Shown in pieces: positions 35,535-42,991 of a DNA stretch of 64,000 bases. The notes under the pieces were generated by a model. That model was not told where the DNA came from. It made no database searches and was given only the letters and a program-made list of their open reading frames with translations. The stretch is from an uncultured Eubacteriales bacterium (GTDB taxonomy: Bacteria; Bacillota; Clostridia; Oscillospirales; Acutalibacteraceae): the NCBI GenBank assembly GCA_900314795.1, contig OMWP01000010.1, positions 1 through 64,000 on the forward strand, read 5' to 3'. Made by a program: the position numbers and the translations under genes. How positions within the stretch are numbered: position 1 is the stretch's first letter; each line of letters starts with the position of its first letter.

Positions 35535-35668
35535 GCCTCCCTTTCCTAAGGGAGGTGCCGCAAAGCGGCGGAGGATTGCACTAAATCAAAACCAACAGTA
35601 ACTATGTGAGATACTTTGACAACCCTCAGTCACCTTACGGTGACAGCTCCCTTAGAAAAGGGAGCCTA
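35535..35668. repeat. Family C palindromes
   Basis: Two copies in opposite orientation: GGCTCCC-type at the left (CCTCCCTTTCCTAAGGGAGG) and CCCTCAGTCACCTTACGGTG...GGGAGCC at the right, between the fusion gene and the LeuA-like gene. Confidence 0.75.
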
Positions 35669-35672
35669 TTTA

Positions 35673-37043
35673 TTAATCCTCTTCGTAGACGATCTTGTTG
35701 ACGGCGTTGATATACGCGCGGATGGACGCGCCGATGATATCGGTGGAAAGACCGGTACCGGAATAGATGCGTCCCGCAACACGCAGACGAACCAGCGCAT
35801 TACCCATGGCTTCTTTCTCCTGCGTGACGGTCTGGATAGAGAAATCGTCCAGCTCAAAGCGTCTGCCGATGATCTGCTCGATCGCGTGGAACGCCGCGTC
35901 GATGGGGCCGTCGCCGATGGCGATCCCCTGTACGGTCCTGCCCTCGCGGTTCAACGCAATCTGGGCGGAGGAGCTGATCCGGTTGCCGCTGTTGATGACA
36001 TAATTCTCGAGCGTGTAGGTCTCGGGCACCTGCAAAGCGGCTGACGCGACGATCGCGTCAAGCTCTTTGATACCGACGCTCTTCTTGCGCGCGATACGGC
36101 GGAACTCCTCATAGACCTTCTTGACGTCCTCATCGGAGAGGTCATAGCCGATCTTCTCGATATTCTCGCGGACGGTATCGACGGTATCGTTGAGAGACAG
36201 ACGAATGCCGTCATCGGTGATCTCGCGGGTCACGACGGTACGCGTCTTACCGCTGATGATCCACTCGATCTGGTCGATGGTGCGGAGCAGCTCGGTGGTG
36301 CGGATATCGGCAGAAATGCCGTAGTTCTCACGAATATCCTTGATCAGCGAGCCGAACTCACGCAGGGGCGTAGCCTCGCCGCCGATAGAGGTCTTGACGC
36401 AGGCAGCGCCGTTCTTGACCGCTAAGATTGCCGCGGCAGTGGCGACGCCGTTTTTATTGTTGCATTTTACGCCGACAGGCACATCTACATCCTCGGTGAC
36501 GCGAACAACAAACGCCGCAAAATCATCGGGCAGCAGGATCGCCGCGTCATCACACAAAGTGACCTTGGTCGCGCCGGCATCGACTGCGGACTTGACTGCT
36601 TCTTTGAGGAACGCTTCTTCGGCGCGGGTCGCGTCAACAGCGGTGAACTCAACGTCATCGCAGACGGATTTTGCCTTTTCAACCATCTTCTTCACATAAG
36701 CGCACATCTTGGGCTGTTTGATGTGCAGGGTGTATTCCATGATAGACGCGGTCATGGGCAGCTCAACACGAATACGCGGACGTGCCGCAGTAGAGAGCGC
36801 GTCAGCCGCACGGTCGATCGCGTCGGGTGATGACGCTGCCGCAACAGACAAAACGCTGCCCTTGACAAAGGAAGCCGCTGTGCGCACCAGCAGGCTCTCG
36901 GCTTTGGCGGTGCCGACCTCGGGAAGCTCTACGGCATCCACACCCAGTCGCTCCAGCTTGCGCGCGATCTCGAGCTTTTGCTTGAATGATAAGGTCGATT
37001 TTTCATCGGATAAGGTTGTGTCTGCAATCTTGATGTGATTCAT
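35673..37043 (-). CDS. LeuA/homocitrate synthase-like protein with altered catalytic site
   Basis: A 456-residue relative of 2-isopropylmalate synthase. It has an N-terminal HMGL-like TIM barrel, then a C-terminal LeuA regulatory (leucine-binding) domain from about residue 335 (ALQVPETYTLENYVINSGN; ALVRLRVAGRIYSGTGLSTD). The barrel is degenerate. DTTLRDGEQ reads DTTLSDEKS, so the catalytic Arg is gone. HxHND reads KCNNKN (VGVKCNNKNGVATA), so both metal-binding histidines are gone. GERAGN reads GGEATP. Normal Claisen condensation is therefore unlikely. A Leu-type T-box leader controls it. I infer a leucine-responsive pseudoenzyme, a partner subunit, or an enzyme with changed chemistry. Confidence 0.75.
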   Translation of the reverse strand: MNHIKIADTTLSDEKSTLSFKQKLEIARKLERLGVDAVELPEVGTAKAESLLVRTAASFVKGSVLSVAAASSPDAIDRAADALSTAARPRIRVELPMTASIMEYTLHIKQPKMCAYVKKMVEKAKSVCDDVEFTAVDATRAEEAFLKEAVKSAVDAGATKVTLCDDAAILLPDDFAAFVVRVTEDVDVPVGVKCNNKNGVATAAAILAVKNGAACVKTSIGGEATPLREFGSLIKDIRENYGISADIRTTELLRTIDQIEWIISGKTRTVVTREITDDGIRLSLNDTVDTVRENIEKIGYDLSDEDVKKVYEEFRRIARKKSVGIKELDAIVASAALQVPETYTLENYVINSGNRISSSAQIALNREGRTVQGIAIGDGPIDAAFHAIEQIIGRRFELDDFSIQTVTQEKEAMGNALVRLRVAGRIYSGTGLSTDIIGASIRAYINAVNKIVYEED

Positions 37044-37105
37044 AACAATTCCTCGTTTCGTATGTTAATAGGGTATATCCTGATAGATTACGATATCATT
37101 AGCGG

Positions 37106-37226
37106 TAAGAGTCCTCGCAGTAGCTCTCAGCCAATCATCGTTCGCAGGCTTGAACGCCCACTCCGATTCTTGGGAGAGCCTTGCGTGGGAGTTGTTAGCC
37201 AAATCGTAGATTTGGACAACTCCTCA
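37106..37226. repeat. Family D hairpin element
   Basis: A segment containing AGCCAATCATCG...CAGGCTTGAA...TGGGAGTTGTTAGCCAAATC and hairpin CCAAATCGTAGATTTGG, ending ACAACTCCTCAAA. A related copy is at 46126-46216, and a shorter one at about 10630-10672. Confidence 0.65.
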
Positions 37227-37560
37227 AAAAAAGTCCCCGAGGTCACTGACCTCAGGGACGAAGTTACTTCGCGGTACCACCCTGTTTACCGTAATACAAC
37301 GGTCACTCTAAGGCTCTGACAAGCCCTCTGCCATGATAACGGGACAATCCGTAGTCGGTTAGTAAATCTATCGGTTGAGATTGCCACAGGCTGACACGCG
37401 TGGCAAGCCTTCGCAATGACAATCAATAGTAGTTCACCGACTCTGCTCCGAAATGAGACTCGCTCCTGCTGTCCTGTTATCTTTCACCGACCGATAACTC
37501 TCTGAAAAGACGTTCTGTAAAAGCGATAATTTCATCAACGCATTTATGTGGTTATTCAAC
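37226..37560 (-). promoter_or_regulatory. T-box leader, Leu specifier (CTC), controlling the LeuA-like gene
   Basis: Minus strand: AGAGAG and GGTCGGTG elements of Stem I; upper helix TCGCT:AGCGA; specifier region GT-CTC-A-TTTCGGAGC with the codon at 37457-37455; antiterminator CAGGGTGGTACCGCGAAG; terminator GTCCCTGAGGTC / GACCTCGGGGAC with a T run (37226-37260). A family A repeat is inserted inside the hairpin AGTCGGT / ACCGACT. The Leu reading rests on alignment with the other leaders here. Confidence 0.87.
37373..37423. repeat. Family A repeat inside the Leu T-box
   Basis: CGGTTGAGATTGCCACAGGC...CGCAATGACAAT with the core GACACGCGTG. Located in an apical hairpin between Stem I and the antiterminator. 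Confidence 0.8.
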
Positions 37561-37567
37561 TTTAAGT

Positions 37568-37596
37568 AATATAGCACAATGTCAAAGAATTGTCAA
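37568..37596 (-). promoter_or_regulatory. Promoter of the Leu T-box transcript
   Basis: Minus strand: -35 TTGACA (37591-37596), 17-base spacer, -10 TATATT (37568-37573). Confidence 0.8.
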
Positions 37597-37909
37597 GCGC
37601 TTTAGTGCGTGAAAATATCGTTTTGTTTTATATCACAATCGGGATGTTTTCGGTCGCAAAAAATATGGTGTTTTTGACAGATTTACTATTCAGAGATCAT
37701 CCATCTTACCGTAGGGACGAGCATTGCTCGTCCGAGAATGACGGGCGTCACCTTTATCGAAAATGGATAGATAGGATAATAGCGTTTTCTGCCATGCGGA
37801 CGGTCAATGACCATCCCTACTAAAACACGTATTTGCTTCTCGTTTCGATAACGAATATTGGATATGTTTCGGCGGGAGCAAGCCCCCGCCCTACTGTATT
37901 CCTTCACAC
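37597..37909. other. Non-coding stretch with family B palindromes
   Basis: Between the Leu T-box promoter and the ilvE terminator. Family B copies at about 37711-37735 (GTAGGGACGAGCATTGCTCG) and 37871-37895 (GGCGGGAGCAAGCCCCCGCC). No gene seen. Confidence 0.6.
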
Positions 37910-37936
37910 AAAAACGGCAGGGTCTCCCCTGCCGTT
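37910..37936 (-). terminator. Terminator after ilvE
   Basis: Minus-strand stem CGGCAGGG / CCCTGCCG, GAGA loop, then TTTTTGTG. Confidence 0.85.
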
Positions 37937-38000
37937 GTCGGTTACTATTTCGTTAAGATTGGACGCAAGCGTCTTTTCTCACAACAATAATCAAACGCAA

Positions 38001-39065
38001 TCAGATCTCGACTGTCCAGCCGAACTTGTCCTCTACCTCACCCCACTGGATGCCGGTGATGGAATCATAGAGGTGCTGAGAGAGCTTGCCGATCTCGTTG
38101 TTGTTGATAATGTACTTGTGATCCTTGTAGCACAGCTCACCGATCGGAGAGATAACAGCCGCGGTACCGCAGCCCCATGCTTCTTCCAGAGTGCCGTCGG
38201 TCATCGCCTGAGCCAGCTCTTCAACAGAGAGCAGACGCTCAGAGACCTCGAGACCCTCGCTCTTGAGGAACTCGATGCAGGATTTTCTGGTGATACCGGG
38301 CAGGATGGAACCGGTCAGCTTGGGTGTGACGATCTCACCATTGATCTTGAACATGACGTTCATCGCGCCGACTTCCTCGATATACTTGCGCTCAACGCCG
38401 TCGAGCCACAGCACCTGAGAATAGCCCTGCTGCTCAGCGCGCTCGCCTGCACGGTTGGAAGCCGCGTAGTTACCGCCGCACTTCGCGTAGCCTGTACCGC
38501 CGCGTACCGCACGGACGTCCTGATCCTCGATCATGATCTTGACGGGGTTCAGACCTTCCTTGTAGTAGGAGCCGACAGGAGAAGCGATGATGATGAACTC
38601 CGCGTTATGGACAGCGTGAACGCCGAGGCTCTCATCGTTACCGAACATGAACGGACGCAGATACAGAGAAGTGCCCTTATCGGACGGCGTCCAATCCTGC
38701 TCTAAGCGGACGAATTCGACCAATGCCTGCATGAAGTCATCCTCGGGCATCTGAGGCAGGCAAAGACGCTCAGCGGAATTGTTCATACGACGGATGTTCT
38801 CGATGGGTCTGAACAGCTGAACCTTGCCGTCGGCGCGGCGATACGCCTTTAAGCCCTCAAAGATCTCGGAGCCGTAGTGCAGAACGGTGGAAGCGGGATG
38901 GATGGAGAGGTTCTCAAACGGCACAATACGGGGATTGTGCCAGCCCTCTTCGCTGTTCCAGCTCCAGCGGAACATGTGGTCGGTAAAAATCTTACCGAAA
39001 CCGAGTGCGGAAGAATCGGTAGGCTTCGCCTTCGGATTCGGGTTTAATGTAACTTTGATATCCAT
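38001..39065 (-). CDS. ilvE: Branched-chain amino acid aminotransferase
   Basis: PLP enzyme of fold type IV that interconverts 2-oxoisovalerate, 2-oxoisocaproate and 2-oxo-3-methylvalerate with Val, Leu and Ile. The 354-residue length is that of the long (BCAT-type) branch. Recognisable blocks are HYGSEIFEGLKAYR, LYLRPFMFGND, GGTGYAKCGGNYAAS (catalytic lysine), KYIEEVGAMN and the late GCGTAAVISPIG. GGAGG precedes the ATG at 39065. It lies 256 bases below the 2-oxoacid oxidoreductase genes in the same direction, as the last step of the proposed branched-chain acid salvage route. Confidence 0.95.
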   Translation of the reverse strand: MDIKVTLNPNPKAKPTDSSALGFGKIFTDHMFRWSWNSEEGWHNPRIVPFENLSIHPASTVLHYGSEIFEGLKAYRRADGKVQLFRPIENIRRMNNSAERLCLPQMPEDDFMQALVEFVRLEQDWTPSDKGTSLYLRPFMFGNDESLGVHAVHNAEFIIIASPVGSYYKEGLNPVKIMIEDQDVRAVRGGTGYAKCGGNYAASNRAGERAEQQGYSQVLWLDGVERKYIEEVGAMNVMFKINGEIVTPKLTGSILPGITRKSCIEFLKSEGLEVSERLLSVEELAQAMTDGTLEEAWGCGTAAVISPIGELCYKDHKYIINNNEIGKLSQHLYDSITGIQWGEVEDKFGWTVEI

Positions 39066-39094
39066 GATTATTCCTCCTTATCATATCATGAGCA

Positions 39095-39320
39095 GGGTGC
39101 TTCCAAGCCTTCCCCTTGGGGGGAAGGTGGGCTTTTCGACTCCTCAAGAGTCGAAAAGGTCGAATGAGGGGCTGACTTTTCCACTGAATGTCCGTCTTCA
39201 GTGAGGCTGCTCTCACTATGTCTTTAAGAACTCCACTCTTTGAATCATTGATCTATCGGATGAGTGATCCCCTCATCCGTCACCCTATGGGTGACACCTT
39301 CCCCCCAAGGGGAAGGCTTT
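39095..39320. repeat. Inverted pair of family C-like repeats between the oxidoreductase genes and ilvE
   Basis: Left copy GCCTTCCCCTTGGGGGGAAG (39100-39119) with an adjacent hairpin TTTTCGACTC / GAGTCGAAAA. The right copy is its reverse complement (CCTTCCCCCCAAGGGGAAGG, near 39297-39316) with a hairpin GTCACCC / GGGTGAC. Both continue into a GATGAGGGG-type tail. The pair could form a very large hairpin. Confidence 0.75.
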
Positions 39321-39321
39321 T

Positions 39322-39858
39322 TTATTCAAACTCCGCGCCCATTTGAATCGCCTTGAAGTTGACGTCCTTCATGTTGGCACGCTTTGCGGAAATGACCTTG
39401 TCGAGAGCAGCACGGATGCCGTCTTCGGTATAGTCGCCGGTCTCCTTGAGGAGCTTACCGACGATGATCATGTTGGCGAGGTTGCCGAGCTTCTCATCGG
39501 AAGCCATGCGGGTCGCGGGAATGTAAAATACTTTGACATCGTCACGCTCGACCTTGCGCTCGATCAGTGTGGAATCCGCGAAGATCATACCGCCGGGAAC
39601 AACCTTATCCTCAAATCTGTCGAGAGAGGGCAGGTTCATCGCGACGAGGATGTCGGGGTTCGAAACGATCGGAGAGCCGACAGGTGTATCGGATACGATG
39701 ACGGAGCAGGACGCTGTACCGCCGCGCATCTCGGGACCGTAGGACGGAAGCCAACTTACCTGCTTATCCTCGATCAGACCCTTGTAGGCGATGAATTTAC
39801 CGGCGAAGAGGATACCCTGACCGCCGAAACCGGAGAATAACATATTTTTAGCACTCAT
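39322..39858 (-). CDS. 2-oxoacid:ferredoxin oxidoreductase, gamma subunit
   Basis: Gamma subunit (178 residues) of a four-subunit 2-oxoacid:acceptor oxidoreductase. It has the family start KNMLFSGFGGQGILFAGKF, the GPEMRGGTASC block and SNPDILVAMN. It shares one base with the beta-subunit stop region, so it is co-transcribed with beta, alpha and delta. In such complexes this subunit helps CoA binding. Whether the complex is KOR (2-oxoglutarate) or VOR (2-oxoisovalerate) cannot be read from the sequence. The ilvE neighbour and the acyl-CoA synthetases favour branched-chain substrates. Confidence 0.9.
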   Translation of the reverse strand: MSAKNMLFSGFGGQGILFAGKFIAYKGLIEDKQVSWLPSYGPEMRGGTASCSVIVSDTPVGSPIVSNPDILVAMNLPSLDRFEDKVVPGGMIFADSTLIERKVERDDVKVFYIPATRMASDEKLGNLANMIIVGKLLKETGDYTEDGIRAALDKVISAKRANMKDVNFKAIQMGAEFE

Positions 39859-40616
39859 TATTCTGCCTCCTTCTCTTCTGCGGAGCGATCCTTATAAACG
39901 CCCAGAGGATAGTAAGGCAGCATATCGCTCTCGATCCACTCCAGCGCCTGCTTGGGGGTCATGCCCCAGTTGGTCGGGCAGGAGGAAACGACCTCGACAA
40001 GAGAGAAGCCCTTGCCGTCGATCTGGTTCTGGAACGCCTTTTTGATCGCCTTCTTCGCGTTTCTGACGTTCTTGACGTTGTTGACGGTAACGCGCTCGAG
40101 GTACTCGGGGCCTACCAGCTCAGAGAGCATCTCGCAAACCTTGATCGGATAACCGCAAGCCTTGGGGTCACGGCCGTAGGGAGAGGTCTGGGTGACCTGA
40201 CCGACCAGAGAGGTCGGCGCCATCTGACCGCCTGTCATGCCGTAGATCGCGTTGTTGATAAAGATAACAGTGATATTCTCGTTACGAGCCGCCGCGTGAA
40301 CGGTCTCAGCCATACCGATGGAAGCGAGGTCGCCGTCACCCTGATAGGTGAAGACGATGTTGTTCTCGGGATCGGCACGCTTGACGCCGGTTGCGACAGC
40401 CGGAGCACGGCCGTGAGCCGCCTCGATCATATCACAATTGAAATAGTTATAAGCCATAACGGAGCATCCTACGGGGGCGATACCGATGGTCTTGCCCTCG
40501 ATGCCCAGCTCGTCGATGACCTCGGCTACCAGACGGTGTACGATACCGTGGGTACAGCCGGGGCAGTAATGCAGCGGCACATCAATGAGTGCATGCGGTT
40601 TCTCAAATACAGCCAT
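39858..40616 (-). CDS. 2-oxoacid:ferredoxin oxidoreductase, beta (TPP-binding) subunit
   Basis: Beta subunit of 252 residues. The start is the ATG at 40616, which overlaps the alpha-subunit TAA by one base (TAATG). A longer frame to 40712 would run inside alpha and begins with unrelated Arg-rich sequence. Thiamine pyrophosphate site: GDGDLASIG followed by NNAIYGMTGGQ, the GDG-(x)n-NN motif. The N-terminal LHYCPGCTHGIVHR carries the Cys pair typical of KorB/VorA. It provides the carbonyl chemistry of oxidative decarboxylation or reductive carboxylation. Confidence 0.92.
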   Translation of the reverse strand: MAVFEKPHALIDVPLHYCPGCTHGIVHRLVAEVIDELGIEGKTIGIAPVGCSVMAYNYFNCDMIEAAHGRAPAVATGVKRADPENNIVFTYQGDGDLASIGMAETVHAAARNENITVIFINNAIYGMTGGQMAPTSLVGQVTQTSPYGRDPKACGYPIKVCEMLSELVGPEYLERVTVNNVKNVRNAKKAIKKAFQNQIDGKGFSLVEVVSSCPTNWGMTPKQALEWIESDMLPYYPLGVYKDRSAEEKEAE

Positions 40617-41680
40617 TACTTGATACCTCCGTTTACTTCTTTGATCGCATTGAGCACCTGCTCGGGATCGGGGATCATACCGCCGGCGCGGTTGCACAGG
40701 GTCACGGGGCACTTACTCTCGGTGGCGAGCTGTACGTCCTCGATCATCTGACCCATGTTCAGCTCGACCGAGATGAATGCCTTTGCGTGCTCGGCAGCCT
40801 TCTTGAAGGGAGCCTTCGGGAACGGCCACAGGGTGATCGGACGGATCAAACCGACCTTGATGCCGAGCTTGCGCGCTTCATCAACCGCGTTCTTACTTAC
40901 ACGAGCCGCGATACCGAACGCCGCGATCACGATGTCGGCGTCATCGACCTTGTATTCCTCATACATGGTCTCGTTCTCTTCGATGACCTTATAGCGATCA
41001 TAACGCTTGAAATTGAGCTCCTCGAGTTCCTCGGGAACCAGAGAGAGGGAGTTGACGATATTGTGCTCACGCTCCATCTTGGTGCCGGTGGTTGCCCACG
41101 GCTTTTCGGGAGCGGGCTTGACCTCGAGGTCATCGATGGAAACGGGCTCCATCATCTGACCCATGGTACCGTCGGCGAGGATCATGGCGGTCATGCGGTA
41201 GGTATCCGCCAGCTCAAAGCCCTTGACGGTCAGCTCCGCCATCTCCTGTACGGACGCGGGAGCGAGGACGATCATGTGATAGTCGCCGTGACCGCCGCCG
41301 CGGGTGGACTGGAAGTAGTCGGACTGGGAGGGCTGGATGCCGCCGAGACCCGGACCGCCGCGCTGTACATTAACGATCAGCGAGGGCAGGTCGGAGCCTG
41401 CTAAGTAGGATAAACCTTCACCCTTCAGCGATACGCCGGGAGAGGAAGAAGAAGTCATCACGCGTTTGCCCGCGGACGCCACGCCGTATACCATGTTGAT
41501 CGCGGCGATCTCGGACTCTGCCTGCAGGAAGGTTCCGCCGACCTTGGGCATAACCTTCGCCATATAGGCAGCTATCTCGGTCTGAGGGGTGATCGGGTAA
41601 CCGAAGTAATGCAGACAGCCCGCCTTGATAGCGGCAGCGGCGATCGCTTCGTTACCTTTCATCAAAATCTTATCTGCCAT
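40616..41680 (-). CDS. 2-oxoacid:ferredoxin oxidoreductase, alpha subunit
   Basis: Alpha subunit of 354 residues. MKGNEAIAAAAIKAGCLHYF with GYPITPQTEIAAYMA near the N terminus is the PFOR domain I signature. Later come ATSSSSPGVSLKGEGLSYLAG-like residues (SSSPGVSLKGEGLSYLAG) and the domain II block KVGLIRPITLWPFP. The alpha subunit sets substrate specificity in this family. The pocket residues cannot be assigned by eye. Order delta-alpha-beta-gamma is standard for VOR/KOR operons. Confidence 0.92.
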   Translation of the reverse strand: MADKILMKGNEAIAAAAIKAGCLHYFGYPITPQTEIAAYMAKVMPKVGGTFLQAESEIAAINMVYGVASAGKRVMTSSSSPGVSLKGEGLSYLAGSDLPSLIVNVQRGGPGLGGIQPSQSDYFQSTRGGGHGDYHMIVLAPASVQEMAELTVKGFELADTYRMTAMILADGTMGQMMEPVSIDDLEVKPAPEKPWATTGTKMEREHNIVNSLSLVPEELEELNFKRYDRYKVIEENETMYEEYKVDDADIVIAAFGIAARVSKNAVDEARKLGIKVGLIRPITLWPFPKAPFKKAAEHAKAFISVELNMGQMIEDVQLATESKCPVTLCNRAGGMIPDPEQVLNAIKEVNGGIK

Positions 41681-41689
41681 CGTTTTTCA

Positions 41690-41896
41690 TCACCTTTCTA
41701 CCTTGATAATACAGTCGGGGCACATCATGTAGCAGGAAGCACAACCGATACAGGCGTCCATATCGGTGCACTCTACGGGATGATGACCCTTCTTGTTGAT
41801 TTTGTCTGTGGCGATCTGCAAGATCCCTTTGGGACAAGCATCCACACACAGCGCACAACCCTTACAGTTGTCGGTCTTGAATGTTAGTTTTGCCAT
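41690..41896 (-). CDS. 2-oxoacid:ferredoxin oxidoreductase, delta (2x[4Fe-4S]) subunit
   Basis: Ferredoxin-like subunit of 68 residues with two complete cluster motifs, CKGCALCVDACPKG and CIGCASCYMMCPDC. It passes electrons between ferredoxin and the catalytic subunits. The second of two in-frame ATGs (41896) is favoured because AAGGG lies nine bases upstream; ATG 41902 is only three bases from it. First gene of the oxidoreductase operon, nine bases before alpha. Confidence 0.92.
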   Translation of the reverse strand: MAKLTFKTDNCKGCALCVDACPKGILQIATDKINKKGHHPVECTDMDACIGCASCYMMCPDCIIKVER

Positions 41897-41902
41897 ATAC
41901 AT

Positions 41903-42188
41903 TTTCCCTTCTTTATAATAAATAATTATTATGTATGGTTATTTCGCTTGAATAACAAGAACCTAATAGATAACATCAACAGCAACAGGAAAGATGATGA
42001 TTCTGTTGTAGGGTACGGCATTTATGACGTACCGCACGGCAGAAGGTTTCAGATCGATCATGTTTATTCGACAGATACATCTATCGGCTGTTTCGGTACG
42101 TCGACAAGCGCCGTACCCTACAGAGCGTTACCAAATACTGAAATCTTGAGGTCAAACATAAACTGCTTTCTCTCAGTCGCAATCGGCA
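41903..42188. repeat. Intergenic region with a GTAGGGTACGGC palindrome
   Basis: Contains TGTAGGGTACGGC at 42007-42019 and GCCGTACCCTACA near 42109-42122 as inverted ends of a roughly 115-base segment, with an inner TGACGTACCG / CGGTACGTCGA pair. A related end (GCCGTACCCTAC) is at 24590-24602. No T-box or riboswitch is recognisable before the oxidoreductase operon. Confidence 0.6.
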
Positions 42189-42851
42189 TCATATCGGCTT
42201 CTTTTGCAGCTTCAAGCGGAATAATGGGCTGATTTTATCCTTGAGATCATCATAAAGATGATCCTCGACGGTGGTGAGCACCAGCGGCAGGTTCGCGAGG
42301 CTTGCGACTTCCTCCGCGTACTTCACAGAGGAAAGAACATCATCCGCGGATGTCTCAACCGCTAAGTTCGAATTGTTGATAATGCCCGTGAACGGGATGC
42401 CGCACGCCGCTTCGATCTCGCGCATGACCTCGATGGTGGACTCCGCGTCGGGCGTCAGGGGGCGGAACTTGTTGACGACCATCAGCATTTCATAGTCATT
42501 CTCAGTGCGGATCGCGTCGCGCAGTCTGCCGAGCGCGTAGGCTCCTCTATCGTCGCCGCCGATATCCATGATCACGCTCAGCGTTTTGTCATCGGTGATC
42601 GAATACAGGTCGGCGGGCATGGATGGCAGATCCACGTTGGAGGACGCGAAATCGGAGCAGATCAGGCGAATGCCGTGCTCCTTGAATTCATCCTCACTGT
42701 CCTTACTGCGGAAATAGGGATTGACGATATCGAGGTCGGCGATGGCGACATGATCCCGCTTTGTGGCGAGGTCAAGCGCCATATTGACAGCGATATTGGT
42801 CTTTCCCGAGCCGTAGTGACCGCATAGTATAGTTAATCGTTTGTAGGTCAT
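42189..42851 (-). CDS. MinD/ParA-like P-loop ATPase
   Basis: Cytoplasmic ATP-binding protein of 220 residues. The deviant Walker A motif CGHYGSGKTNIAVN lies at about residues 10-23, followed by AIADLDIVNPYFRS (switch I-like) and MDIGGDDRGA (Walker B-like). The rest resembles the SIMIBI class but not MinD itself, as no membrane-targeting helix is seen. It is transcribed between the first HTH-cupin-ligase gene (140 bases upstream) and the oxidoreductase operon. It might be a maturation or regulatory ATPase for one of them; that is inference only. Confidence 0.75.
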   Translation of the reverse strand: MTYKRLTILCGHYGSGKTNIAVNMALDLATKRDHVAIADLDIVNPYFRSKDSEDEFKEHGIRLICSDFASSNVDLPSMPADLYSITDDKTLSVIMDIGGDDRGAYALGRLRDAIRTENDYEMLMVVNKFRPLTPDAESTIEVMREIEAACGIPFTGIINNSNLAVETSADDVLSSVKYAEEVASLANLPLVLTTVEDHLYDDLKDKISPLFRLKLQKKPI

Positions 42852-42865
42852 TAAAACCTCCGGAT

Positions 42866-42991
42866 TTTGAAGTTGAAAGTTGACAGTTGAAAGTGGAAAA
42901 ATGTGGGAAACACTCGCGTTTTGATTGATATGGAATTCATTTGAGGGCGAAGCCCTCCCTTAACTTTCCACTTTCCACTTTCCATTTTCCA
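42866..42991. repeat. GTTGAAAGTTGACAG / CTTTCCACTTTCC repeat
   Basis: Low-complexity inverted pair: GAAGTTGAAAGTTGACAGTT at the left and CTTTCCACTTTCCACTTTCC at the right. A longer version is at 45318-45505. Together they bracket the first ligase gene. Confidence 0.7.
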
